DNA of 17,369 nucleotides from Flavobacteriales bacterium (lineage in GTDB: Bacteria; Bacteroidota; Bacteroidia; Flavobacteriales; Flavobacteriaceae): positions 1 to 17,369 of the forward strand of contig JALWYR010000147.1 in the NCBI GenBank assembly GCA_027003085.1. The letters are read 5' to 3'. The position numbers and the translations under genes are program-made. Each line of letters begins with the position of its first letter. The stretch's first letter is position 1. Below are positions 7,032 through 14,358 of the stretch, piece by piece. The notes below the pieces were generated by a model. It was given only the letters and a program-made list of their open reading frames with translations. It did not search any database and was not told where the DNA came from.

Positions 7032-8144
7032 TTATTGACATTCAATCGAAAAATAATTCTCAAAATCATGTAAGGTGTCTTTGGACGTGTCGGAAAGTTC
7101 GAAATACCGTAAAATATTTACCTTTTGGATGGGAATAGGATTTTTCAAAACCAAAAACTTTTGAGCGGCTTTACATTCATAGGCAAACCATACGGTCAGG
7201 AAAAATCCTTGTAAATAAAAATAATCTTCGGCAATATCATGTTTAAAAAAATAAGTGTCGGAATAAATACAACAACCTCCACCATAAGATACCTTGACTT
7301 TAAAGCCGTATCGTGTGGGAACAATATAATCTATATCAAAATTTTTTACATAATTATCATTATAAATATCCATTGAAGGCAATGGAATACTGGCGATGGG
7401 AGATTTATTACGATAGATTAATAAACTTTTATCCTTAGAACCCATAGTATATGCAGCATAAAAATCCGACCCACAGGTGGGTATATGGACCCGATCAATA
7501 ATTTTTTCGCTTTGTAAGACCCGTTTGTCAATCAATTTTCCTCGTGATTCGGATGTGGATTTTTTTAATGGATAAAATTTTGAAAAAACATGTAATGTAT
7601 CTTTTGACGATGTGCGGAGTCCGAATAAATCCAAAAAATCCACCTTCCTGATGGGTATTGGGTCGTTCAAAAAGAAGAATTTTTCGGCACATTTGTCCTT
7701 TTCAAAATCTTGATGATTAAGATAAAATCCCTCCAAATAAAACATATTATCCTTCGGATGATGTCGAAAAAAATAGGTGTCGTAATACGGGCAACATTGA
7801 CGGCCAAAACTAATACAAAGTTTAAAACCATATTCGGTATTCACCAATGAATCGATGGTAAAATTTGGCACATAATAACGAGCACCGGAGTTAGCCGAAG
7901 GCATCTGTAATTGCGCAATCCCTTGCCGGCCATGTGATATTTTCAAAAACCGGTCATAGGGTGTCCCGAAGTAATATATTTTGAAGTCAGAGAGGAAAGT
8001 ATTTATGGTTTTGACAAACAAGGTATCAACAAGTGTTTTGCTCGACCGGATATTCATTTCCGGTATAGCCGTTTTATTTTCCTGCGGATTTTGACAAGCC
8101 GCAACAAGAAAAACAAAAGCAAAACCGGCGAAAAAAATTCTCAT
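7032..8144 (-). CDS. Lipoprotein with two tandem copies of a Cys-Cys module, function unknown
   Basis: A 370-residue protein with a lipoprotein signal peptide: MRIFF, a hydrophobic core, then the lipobox LVAAC with C17, so it should be lipid-anchored in the cell envelope. The mature protein is an internal duplication with an exact offset of 174 residues. YGFK at 105 and 279, a CC pair at 117-118 and 291-292, DTYFF at 122 and 296, PIPIxKV at 162 and 336, and SKDTLHxF at 180 and 354 all keep the same spacing. Each copy also has a downstream Cys (C152, C324) before a KF strand. The pattern suggests two small beta-rich domains with conserved, possibly disulfide-bonded or metal-binding cysteines. 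I do not know the family. The gene is A/T-rich and shares strand and composition with the 208-codon gene downstream, so the two may have arrived together. Confidence 0.8.
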   Translation of the reverse strand: MRIFFAGFAFVFLVAACQNPQENKTAIPEMNIRSSKTLVDTLFVKTINTFLSDFKIYYFGTPYDRFLKISHGRQGIAQLQMPSANSGARYYVPNFTIDSLVNTEYGFKLCISFGRQCCPYYDTYFFRHHPKDNMFYLEGFYLNHQDFEKDKCAEKFFFLNDPIPIRKVDFLDLFGLRTSSKDTLHVFSKFYPLKKSTSESRGKLIDKRVLQSEKIIDRVHIPTCGSDFYAAYTMGSKDKSLLIYRNKSPIASIPLPSMDIYNDNYVKNFDIDYIVPTRYGFKVKVSYGGGCCIYSDTYFFKHDIAEDYFYLQGFFLTVWFAYECKAAQKFLVLKNPIPIQKVNILRYFELSDTSKDTLHDFENYFSIECQ

Positions 8145-8198
8145 GTGGTAAAATTATAAAAATCTTTGTTGCATCCGTAAATATTTTCAACCCAAACA

Positions 8199-8228
8199 AC
8201 AACACCGGCCCCACCGGGCCGGCATTGT
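8199..8228 (-). terminator. Candidate terminator after the beta-helix gene
   Basis: CCGGCCC (8205-8211) pairs with GGGCCGG (8216-8222) around a 4-nt loop, flanked by an extra ACAA/TTGT pairing. On the minus strand it is followed by TGTTGTTGTTTGGG, which is T-rich but not a clean U-run. It lies about 55 bp past the stop of the beta-helix gene and upstream of the lipoprotein gene, so it would separate the two transcripts. Confidence 0.5.
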
Positions 8229-8280
8229 TCAAAAAGCATCAAGTATTCGGAAACTCCCGTCCGGAAATCCTGTCCGGATA

Positions 8281-9699
8281 TCAAGGTTTGGAACAACCGC
8301 GGCCGTTGTAGGCATGCAATCCCAGCCGGATGGCGTCGTCCACCTGCATTTGCGGCAGCCAGATTTCGGCGTCCAAACTCACACTGCTTCCTTTGAGGTT
8401 GAGTCCCAGAATGCTACGCACTTGGTTTTCGGCGGAGTTCGAAACTGTGGCTTTGGCATCCACTTGGGCCCTGGAAATTTCTTTACGCGAAGCATACAAG
8501 GCCGCCCAGTCGGGATTCAGCGGCAATTTGACCGGTTCGCTTACGTTGCCTTCGGCCCGTTTGACATATTCGGCATAATCGGCCATATCGGCTACCGACA
8601 TGGGCGCGGTATCGTAGAAATCATATTTCCGGTGGCCGAAAAAGTTGTTGTTGATCAATTCCAGGTTTTCACACAATTTGATGTTGTTTACCCCACCGAA
8701 ATCGCCAAATCCGAATATGTTGTTTTTGGCAGTAAGACGAAGGCGGGTGTCCATTTTCAACGAATTGCCGCCATAGGACGCAATGGCGTCGTGTTTCCAA
8801 CTGAACAAGATGGTGTTATTTTCAATAACATAAGTGGCAAAATGTTCGGGCGTGTTTCCGTGCCAGTTGGTTTTGGCCATGATACCCTCGCCGGTGTTGT
8901 TCACAATCAGGTTGTTGCGAATCATGGCCTTGCTGTCCTTGCCGATTTGTACATCGATGGCGCCTTGGGTGGGCGCGGTGTTCATCACCACACAGTTCCG
9001 TATGGTTAGCGAATTGCCTTCGCCGGTCATCACCACCTTGATTCCCGGAGATTCGGGTGTGGGATTTTCGCCCTTGGCGGGGTTGGCTTTGCGCAAAATC
9101 AATTGGTGTTTTTCGGTTTTGTAGCGGTTGCGCGGTCCGTTGTCGATGATAAGCCCGTCGATGACAACGGGCGCATTAGGGTTGCCGTGTATTTCCAAGC
9201 GTGGCGTGGTTTGACCTCGTTCATAATCATTGGTGCCGGTAAGGATGGTTTTGTATTTCCCCCACGGGTCGCGGGTCGAAAAATCGGGACTGTAACCGCC
9301 GATAATCGAAACCGAATGGTTGATTATGTCCGAACCTCGCCCCATTTTGCTCACATAGGTTCCGGCGGCAATATGCACCACATCGCCGTCTTTAAGGTTA
9401 CGCAAAATCACGGCCAAATCCCTGGCCGGATGTTCGCGGGTGGCCTCCCGTCCGCTGCCGTTGGGCGCAATGTAGTAATCACGGCCTCGGGCGGTCGTAG
9501 CATTGTGGGTGGCCGGTTGTGTTCCGGTCTTGGCGGCTTGCGATGCGGTTGCATCCGAAGAACGGGATGTTCCGGCATTTGAACTTCGTGAAGTAACGGT
9601 GGAGGCCCGTTGTTTCAGCCGGTTTTTCAAATTGCCCAGTTGGGCATTGGCGGGCATAAATATAGCCGTAGCCAAAACTAAAAGCAGTAATTTTTTCAT
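8281..9699 (-). CDS. Secreted right-handed beta-helix (pectate-lyase-fold-like) protein
   Basis: A 472-residue exported protein. MKKLLLLVLATAIFMPANAQ is a clear Sec signal peptide with likely cleavage after ANA (residue 19). A Ser/Thr/Ala-rich low-complexity linker (about 31-70) follows, then YYIAPNGSGREATREHPARDL at 75-95, a DUF1565-like opening typical of parallel beta-helix proteins ('YVAPNGSG... P..DL..IL..L..GD.VHIA.GTY'). Asn-rich rungs such as LTIRNCVVMNT, AMIRNNLIVNN, YVIENNTILFS and LTAKNNIFGFG (about 230-332) fit a right-handed beta-helix. The last about 90 residues are a mixed domain ending NGRGCSKP. The role may be carbohydrate binding or processing at the cell surface; no catalytic triad can be assigned. 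It is monocistronic, with a hairpin downstream and a repeat-rich upstream region. Confidence 0.85.
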   Translation of the reverse strand: MKKLLLLVLATAIFMPANAQLGNLKNRLKQRASTVTSRSSNAGTSRSSDATASQAAKTGTQPATHNATTARGRDYYIAPNGSGREATREHPARDLAVILRNLKDGDVVHIAAGTYVSKMGRGSDIINHSVSIIGGYSPDFSTRDPWGKYKTILTGTNDYERGQTTPRLEIHGNPNAPVVIDGLIIDNGPRNRYKTEKHQLILRKANPAKGENPTPESPGIKVVMTGEGNSLTIRNCVVMNTAPTQGAIDVQIGKDSKAMIRNNLIVNNTGEGIMAKTNWHGNTPEHFATYVIENNTILFSWKHDAIASYGGNSLKMDTRLRLTAKNNIFGFGDFGGVNNIKLCENLELINNNFFGHRKYDFYDTAPMSVADMADYAEYVKRAEGNVSEPVKLPLNPDWAALYASRKEISRAQVDAKATVSNSAENQVRSILGLNLKGSSVSLDAEIWLPQMQVDDAIRLGLHAYNGRGCSKP

Positions 9700-9754
9700 A
9701 GCAATAAATTTTTGGGATAAAGTTCACCCATTGGATGAAAACTTGCCCCAAAAG

Positions 9755-9768
9755 GTTTGTTAACAAAC
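9755..9768. promoter_or_regulatory. 14-bp perfect palindrome (operator candidate)
   Basis: GTTTGTTAACAAAC is fully self-complementary. It lies about 55-70 bp upstream of the beta-helix gene start (9699), where a dimeric regulator could act. Function is inferred from symmetry and position only. Confidence 0.4.
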
Positions 9769-9780
9769 AGTAATCAAAAC

Positions 9781-9800
9781 GTACTCAAATGGTACTCAAA
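9781..9800. promoter_or_regulatory. Two direct repeats GTACTCAAA, 11 bp apart
   Basis: GTACTCAAA occurs at 9781-9789 and 9792-9800. The period of 11 bp is about one helical turn, as expected for two proteins binding the same DNA face. On the minus strand each unit reads TTTGAGTAC and precedes the beta-helix gene. Regulatory role is an inference. Confidence 0.35.
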
Positions 9801-9822
9801 AAGGTTTTGAAGAAAAAACCTT
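9801..9822 (-). terminator. Hairpin AAGGTTTT / AAAACCTT followed by T-run on the minus strand
   Basis: An 8-bp perfect stem (9801-9808 with 9815-9822, loop of 6). Read on the minus strand it is followed by TTTTTGAG, so it could end a transcript coming from the deaminase side. It lies about 350 bp past that gene's stop, so the assignment is tentative; it might instead be part of the beta-helix gene's control region. Confidence 0.35.
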
Positions 9823-10170
9823 GAATTTGAATTTAATTAACGGATTTTGTTGTCCCTTTTGTTTTGAAAAAGACTAATTCCCATTTTGACGCACCGGGAT
9901 CATTTGCACCAAAAAAAGAAAATGGAAAAGCCACCAGTAATTGTTGATGCCCAAATACATTTTTGAACATCTTGAATATGATCACCGGAAAGGTATCAGT
10001 GAAGTTATCCGCACCCTCTTGATTAAGACAAACAATCCCGGGCATTGTCCGGGGTCATCAAAAGTAAAGGTGATTGCATGCATCCAAGACGGATTTATGC
10101 CCTCGGTTTCGTATCAAAACCTATTTCATCTGGTATATTAAAACTAAACTTAACCTGTTGGACGAAATGT

Positions 10171-11199
10171 TCAATTAAAGTGTTCAGCCGCTTGATGCAG
10201 ATTTCCCAAGTAAGTTTGACGTTGGTTATCATCCAAAAAGGCGGCACGGAACGAATTTTCGACCAAGCGCAACAATTCGTTACGGCTCATTTGCAAGGGT
10301 TCGATGAGGGCGATGTAGTTTTCATTTACATAGCCGCCGAAATAGGCCGGGTCATCGGAATTGACGGTAACCAAAAGGCCCATATCAAGCATACGGCGAA
10401 CGGGATGCTTACTTAAATCGCGGCATACTTGCAATTTAAGGTTCGAAAGCGGGCAAACTGTCAAAGGGATTTGACGCCGGACAAGTTCCCGGGTAAGTAC
10501 TTCGTCATCCAGGGAGCGATTTCCGTGATCGATCCGCGAAACTCGGAGCAAATCCAATGCCTGACGTACGTATTGGGCGGGGCCTTCTTCGCCTGCATGG
10601 GCCACCGTGAGGAAGCCTTCGGCACGGGCACGTTCAAACACACGCCGGAATTTGGAGGGAGGGTTACCCAATTCCGAAGAATCCAAGCCCACGGCCGTTA
10701 TCCAATCGCGGTAGCGCAGGCCTTGTTCCAGGGTTTTGAAAGCGTCTTCTTCGGGCAAATGCCGCAAAAAACTCATAATCAAATGCGATGTCATGCCATA
10801 TTCATTGTGTGCATCGTCCAATGCGGCACGTATACCGCGAATAACCGTATCGAAAGGAATGCCGCGGTGGGTGTGTGTTTGCGGGTCGAAGAAAATTTCG
10901 GTATGCACCACATTTTGTTCATGCGCTTTGTCCAAATAAGCTCGCGTGAGGTCGTAAAAATCGCGTTCGGTTTGCAGTACGTTGGCACCGGCGTAGTAAA
11001 TGTCCAAAAAATCCTGCAAATTGCCGAACCGGTAGGCGTCACGCACTTGCTCAACAGAATCGTAAGGAATTTTGATGTTGTTTCGGCGAGCAATTTCAAA
11101 CATCAGTTCGGGCTCAAAGGTGCCTTCGATATGTAAATGCAATTCGGCTTTGGGAAGTGAGCTGACAAATCGGGCAAGTTCATTCATTGCAAAGGGCAT
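10171..11199 (-). CDS. add: Adenosine deaminase-family protein, adenine deaminase type
   Basis: A 342-residue cytosolic TIM-barrel metallo-hydrolase of the amidohydrolase superfamily. Metal and catalytic residues are visible: H21 and H23 in HLHIEGT, H201 and E204 in VAHAGEEG, H225 in RIDHGNR, and D282/D283 in NSDDPAYFGGY. Details match the adenine deaminase branch rather than true adenosine deaminases: IEGT after the HLH motif, DPQTHTHRGIPF at 105-116, GNPPSKF at 178-184 and DPAYFGGYVNENY at 283-295. That branch removes the amino group of adenine to give hypoxanthine in purine salvage. Databases usually name it adenosine deaminase. Two starts are possible: the ATG at 11199 (MPFAMNEL) or the ATG at 11187 (MNEL); family alignments favour few residues before the LPKAELHLH strand, so either fits. 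A weak TATATTCG -7-like box lies at 11265-11272. Confidence 0.88.
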   Translation of the reverse strand: MPFAMNELARFVSSLPKAELHLHIEGTFEPELMFEIARRNNIKIPYDSVEQVRDAYRFGNLQDFLDIYYAGANVLQTERDFYDLTRAYLDKAHEQNVVHTEIFFDPQTHTHRGIPFDTVIRGIRAALDDAHNEYGMTSHLIMSFLRHLPEEDAFKTLEQGLRYRDWITAVGLDSSELGNPPSKFRRVFERARAEGFLTVAHAGEEGPAQYVRQALDLLRVSRIDHGNRSLDDEVLTRELVRRQIPLTVCPLSNLKLQVCRDLSKHPVRRMLDMGLLVTVNSDDPAYFGGYVNENYIALIEPLQMSRNELLRLVENSFRAAFLDDNQRQTYLGNLHQAAEHFN

Positions 11200-11604
11200 T
11201 TATGATTGAATAAATATGGTATGTATCCGGGACGTAAAACACGGGTTTTCGGATAAAAATTGCACGAATATACGAAAAAAACGGATACGGATTACAAAAC
11301 CGCCGGAAACTATTTAGACGGGAGGTTCAGGTTAATCCTTCTATAAGGCCGGAAAAATTTCTAACAGGTTTTTTAAACCACGTGAACAAAGGCCGTCAGT
11401 ATCAAATACACCGTTTGACTTCTGAAAATTGGTGTAATTATTCACTTGAACAGGTGAAAATTTTTGAGACCTGTAAATGCCGGTATTTTTTAGCAAAAAA
11501 TCACAGTTGATTTAATGGGTTTTAGTTGCGATTTTGGGGTTAACATCGGTATTTTTGGGTTTAAAAAAATTATCGTAATATTGTATGCTCAAAAAATTAC
11601 GGTT
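11200..11604. other. Divergent intergenic region between the deaminase and HU genes
   Basis: A 405-bp A/T-rich region that should carry both promoters. An inverted repeat ACAGGT (11450-11455) / ACCTGT (11469-11474) has a 13-nt spacer, and another AACAGGT occurs near 11364, so these could be regulator sites. A Bacteroidota-type promoter for HU is visible at its right end. No ORF with convincing coding character is seen. Confidence 0.55.
11554..11583 (+). promoter_or_regulatory. Candidate Bacteroidota-type promoter of the HU gene
   Basis: TTTG at 11554-11557 (-33 element), an 18-bp spacer, then TAATATTG at 11576-11583, one mismatch from the TAnnTTTG -7 consensus. Transcription would start near 11590, leaving a leader of about 15 nt before the ATG at 11605. 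Confidence 0.35.
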
Positions 11605-11892
11605 ATGACAAAAGCTGATATTGTTCAAAACATTGCCAACCAAACCGGTTTGGACAAACGTGACGTCCAAAAAGTAGTGGAACTTTTTATGAACGAAGTC
11701 AAAGATTCTTTGAATCACGGAGAAAATGTTTACTTACGCGGTTTCGGAACCTTTGCCGTCAAAAAACGCGCCCGGAAAAAAGCACGTAACATTTCCAAAA
11801 ACGAAACCGTTATCGTGCCCGAACGTTTCGTGCCTGCATTTAAACCTTCCAAAAGTTTTGTCGAATCGGTTAAAAACAACGTAAAACCCTGA
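11605..11892 (+). CDS. hup: HU-family DNA-binding protein
   Basis: A 95-residue HU/IHF-family protein that binds and bends DNA as a dimer and helps organise the nucleoid. MTKADIVQNIANQTGLDKRDVQKVVELFMNEVKDSL forms the N-terminal helices; LRGFGTFAVKKRARKKARN is the beta-arm entry motif; the arm carries P (VIVPERFVPAFKPSKSF) in place of the usual intercalating-Pro context; the C-terminal helix ends KNNVKP. The frame is open 90 bp further upstream, but MTKADIV is the conserved start of the family and lies just behind a promoter-like sequence, so the ATG at 11605 is chosen. The next gene begins 4 bp after its stop, so they share an mRNA. Confidence 0.93.
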   Translation: MTKADIVQNIANQTGLDKRDVQKVVELFMNEVKDSLNHGENVYLRGFGTFAVKKRARKKARNISKNETVIVPERFVPAFKPSKSFVESVKNNVKP

Positions 11893-11896
11893 TATT

Positions 11897-11989
11897 ATGC
11901 CCAGCGGAAAAAAACGAAAAAGAAAAAAAATTGCGACGCACAAACGTAAAAAACGTAGCCGTTTGAACCGTCATAAGAAAAAGAAATAA
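11897..11989 (+). CDS. 30-residue Lys/Arg-rich protein, probable small ribosome-associated protein
   Basis: A 30-codon gene starting MPSGKKRKRKKIATHKRKK and ending RHKKKK. It starts 4 bp after the HU stop, which implies translational coupling, and its stop codon overlaps the left arm of a terminator. Of the 30 residues, about two-thirds are Lys, Arg or His. A nearly identical small protein starting MPSGKKRKR is, from memory, conserved across Bacteroidota in this same place between HU and RNase E/G. It resembles the AURKAIP1/COX24-type and other tiny ribosomal proteins that bind rRNA. Ribosome binding is therefore the likeliest job, but the sequence only proves an extreme positive charge. Gene finders with a length cut-off would miss it. 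Confidence 0.8.
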   Translation: MPSGKKRKRKKIATHKRKKRSRLNRHKKKK

Positions 11990-12024
11990 AAGGTTGTAGC
12001 TCCGGCTACTTCCTTTTTTCTTTT
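11988..12024 (+). terminator. Rho-independent terminator after HU and the small basic gene
   Basis: GTAGC (11996-12000) pairs with GCTAC (12005-12009) around TCCG, and AAAAGG (11988-11993) with CCTTTT (12012-12017) across a TT/TT mismatch. TTTCTTTTA follows. The A-side of the stem includes the last bases of the small gene's TAA. It would separate the HU transcript from the RNase gene, whose ATG is 52 bp further on. Confidence 0.7.
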
Positions 12025-12076
12025 ATCCGAAGACGCTCTTTGACATTCCGAATAACCTCTTAAAAACCATAGAACG

Positions 12077-13624
12077 ATGGGAATTGATTTAATTGTTAGA
12101 TCAAGTCCATCCGCTATTGATTTTGCTTTACTCTACGACGGCAAACTCGTTGAATTGCATCGCGAAGAAGTTCGCAATAAATTTCAAGTAGGCGATATTT
12201 TCTTGGCCAAAGTTTCGCGTATAATGCCCGGGCTTAATGCCGCTTTTGTTGACCTGAAAGCCAAAAAAGACGGTTTTTTGCACTATCACGACCTGGGACC
12301 CAATGTGCGCAGTTTGCTCAAATTTGTCAAACAAATTCGATCGGGCAAAAAAGTTCACCCCAAATTGAAAGATTTTAAATTTGAACAGCCCATCACCAAA
12401 GACGGCACCATTCAACAAGTTCTTCAAGCCGGCCAACAAATTTTGGTCCAAGTGGTCAAAGAACCCATTTCCACCAAAGGCCCCCGGCTTACGTCCGAAA
12501 TTTCATTGGCAGGACGCTATCTGGTTTTGGTGCCCTTCAACGAAAAAGTTTTTGTTTCGAGCAAAATCGAAGATGCCAAGGAACGAAGCCGACTGAAACG
12601 GCTTACCGAAAGTATCCGGCCCAAACATTTCGGACTCATAGTTCGCACGGTTGCCGAAGGTAAAAAAGTAGCGGAATTGGACAAAGACCTCCAAGCCCTT
12701 ATGGACAAATGGGTGGAAATGACCCAAAAAATCAAAGGCGCCAAGCCTCCCCAAAAGGTCTTTCGCGAGGTCGGTAAAGCGGGACTACTGCTGCGCGACC
12801 TGCTCAATGAGCAGTTCCAATCCATTGTGGTGGACGACAATAACCTCTACCACCACTTCAAAGAAATGGTGGGCAGTATGGCTCCCGGAAAAGAACAACT
12901 GGTCAAGTATTACAACGCTCCGGTTCCGATTTTCGAAAAATACGGTATCGAAAAACAAATCAAAACCTCTTTCGGGCGACATGTGGCCGTGGGCAATAGC
13001 GGCGCTTACCTGATTATCGAACACACCGAAGCCATGCATGTGATCGATGTAAACAGCGGAACGGCTAACGTAAAATCGGGCAGCCAGGAAGAAAATGCTT
13101 TGAAGGTGAACATGGAAGCTGCGCGCGAAATTGCCCGTCAGCTCCGGTTGCGCGATATGGGTGGCATCATTGTGGTGGATTTTATCGATTTAAAGAAAAA
13201 CGAACACCGCCAAAAACTTTACGAAGCGCTCAAAGAAGCCATGAAGGACGACCGTGCCAAGCACAAAATCCTTCCTCCGACCAAGTTCGGCCTCATACAA
13301 ATAACACGTCAACGGGTGAGACCCGAACGTCATATCGAAACCTCCGAACCTAACCCCGATTGCCCCGGTAAAACCGAAGCGCCCGTCAATATTATTCACC
13401 GTTTGGAAACCGAATTACCCAAAATAGCCGGCCTGTTGAAAGGCAGAATCATCATTGCCGTGCATCCTTTTGTGGCTGCCTATTTGCAAAAAGGTTTTCC
13501 GTCCTGGATTTGGCGTCAACGCTTCAAACTCCGACGACGTATTTCAATTCAGCCACGCCACGGCATGCGCTATTTGGAGTATAAATTCCTGGACAAAGAC
13601 GGAAACGAAGCCGAATTGACTTGA
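12077..13624 (+). CDS. rng: Ribonuclease E/G family endoribonuclease (RNase G type)
   Basis: A 515-residue endoribonuclease for mRNA decay and rRNA processing. The N-terminal S1 domain is split as usual: GDIFLAKVSRIMPGLNAAFVDL at 39-60 and GFLHYHDL at 66-73, then a subdomain to about 130. The RNase H-like and 5'-sensor part includes RLTSEISLAGRYLVLVP (137-153). The DNase I-like catalytic part has D324 in VIDVNSG and D368 in VVDFID, the Mg-binding Asp pair, followed by the TRQRVRPE motif (410-417). There is no C-terminal scaffold tail, so the length fits RNase G rather than RNase E. The Zn-link that joins dimers in E. coli enzymes (CPxC) is reduced to one Cys, C429 in NPDCPGK. It is the third gene of the HU cluster, after a terminator, and ends with its own strong terminator. 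Confidence 0.93.
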   Translation: MGIDLIVRSSPSAIDFALLYDGKLVELHREEVRNKFQVGDIFLAKVSRIMPGLNAAFVDLKAKKDGFLHYHDLGPNVRSLLKFVKQIRSGKKVHPKLKDFKFEQPITKDGTIQQVLQAGQQILVQVVKEPISTKGPRLTSEISLAGRYLVLVPFNEKVFVSSKIEDAKERSRLKRLTESIRPKHFGLIVRTVAEGKKVAELDKDLQALMDKWVEMTQKIKGAKPPQKVFREVGKAGLLLRDLLNEQFQSIVVDDNNLYHHFKEMVGSMAPGKEQLVKYYNAPVPIFEKYGIEKQIKTSFGRHVAVGNSGAYLIIEHTEAMHVIDVNSGTANVKSGSQEENALKVNMEAAREIARQLRLRDMGGIIVVDFIDLKKNEHRQKLYEALKEAMKDDRAKHKILPPTKFGLIQITRQRVRPERHIETSEPNPDCPGKTEAPVNIIHRLETELPKIAGLLKGRIIIAVHPFVAAYLQKGFPSWIWRQRFKLRRRISIQPRHGMRYLEYKFLDKDGNEAELT

Positions 13625-13637
13625 CAATAATTTCCGA

Positions 13638-13675
13638 AACGGGCACCTACCTTAGTGTAAGTGCCCGTTTTTTTT
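13638..13675 (+). terminator. Strong rho-independent terminator of the RNase gene
   Basis: AACGGGCAC (13638-13646) pairs perfectly with GTGCCCGTT (13661-13669), with a small inner CTTA-GTG-TAAG stem in the loop. An unbroken T-tract runs to 13675. It begins 14 bp past the RNase stop. Confidence 0.92.
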
Positions 13676-14187
13676 GCATTCCGAAGACCGGAGGAGCTTG
13701 CGGAAACGCGTAGTAAAACAAGACGCATCCTGTTACATTTATCCTGGCAAGTCATAAGTTCCCGGTGCTGTATAGCGAGTCTGCCAGGGCTCGCGAAGCC
13801 GCGAAACAAGACAAGGTGCGGCCTTCGTCAGGGTCAGCGGAAGCCGAAGGCTTGTGGAGCCGCGAGGGAAAACAAGCGCGGCCCGGACATTGGCAACCGG
13901 AAGCGCCGGTTTCCCGAGCCGGCAAGGAGACCCGAAGGGGCTCCGCCGCCTGCGCAGGCAGACCGCAGGGCTGCCGAGCAACGTCCGGAGAGACCGGCCT
14001 GATGAATTTTGAATTATGAATTGATTCAGTTAGTTAAGTGGATTGAGAGCGATAAAGGCCGGGCTCTCCGGCGAGCGAAGGGAGACGCCGAAGGTGGCTC
14101 CCGGAGCTGCGGAGCAAGACCAAGGCCGGAGCGTAGCGAAGGCCTGCCGGCTTGCGAAGCCGCGAAGCAAGACGAAGGGCGCCGGCG

Positions 14188-14203
14188 CCGCGCATAAGCG
14201 CGG
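14188..14203. repeat. Perfect hairpin CCGCGC-ATAA-GCGCGG
   Basis: A 6-bp perfect stem, extended on both sides by imperfect pairing of GCGCCGG with CCGGCGGCGC (about 14180-14215). It sits directly after the best copy of the 30-bp motif and directly before the A/T-stem hairpin at 14213-14240. Confidence 0.55.
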
Positions 14204-14212
14204 GGCCGGCGG

Positions 14213-14240
14213 CGCAAAAAAAACAGAAGGATTTTTTGCG
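14213..14240. repeat. Hairpin CGCAAAAAA / TTTTTTGCG
   Basis: A perfect 9-bp stem (14213-14221 with 14232-14240) with a 10-nt loop. The A/T-rich arms inside GC-rich DNA could act as a weak bidirectional terminator between the convergent genes. Confidence 0.5.
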
Positions 14241-14297
14241 TTCGTGGCGTAAAACAATAGCCAAACCCCGCATCGAAGCATCGGTCATCTAACTTTT

Positions 14298-14336
14298 GCG
14301 CCGCCGGCAGCGGAATGAAAATTCCGCCGCCGGCGC
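14298..14336. repeat. GAAA-loop hairpin GCGGAAT / ATTCCGC with outer GCGCCG/CGGCGC
   Basis: The inner stem 14310-14316 / 14321-14327 is a perfect 7 bp closing a GAAA tetraloop on the plus strand. Outer GCGCCG (14298-14303) pairs with CGGCGC (14331-14336) across an unequal internal loop. The GNRA loop suggests an RNA-level structure if transcribed. Confidence 0.5.
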
Positions 14337-14358
14337 TCCAACGGCTTGCGAAGCCGCG

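Larger units (their letters stand above)
9700..10170. other. Intergenic region upstream of the beta-helix gene
   Basis: About 470 bp between two minus-strand genes. The segment next to the beta-helix gene holds a 14-bp palindrome (9755-9768), an 11-bp-period direct repeat (9781-9800) and a hairpin (9801-9822). The remainder, 9823-10170, has one 70-codon minus-strand ORF (9833-10045) and one 66-codon plus-strand ORF (9941-10141). Neither resembles a known protein or has a convincing start context. I see no RNA gene. Confidence 0.6.

Noticed and set aside
9833..10045. 70-codon minus-strand ORF followed 10 bp later by a hairpin with T-run
   Set aside because: The arrangement is suggestive, but the translation matches nothing I recognise and there is no clear start signal. 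Kept only as part of the intergenic description.
11515..11604. 30-codon N-terminal extension of HU
   Set aside because: It contains the probable promoter, and HU proteins begin at the MTKADIV position.
13661..14288. Several 60-113 codon ORFs in island B
   Set aside because: Low-complexity translations caused by the repeat motif; mutually overlapping on both strands.
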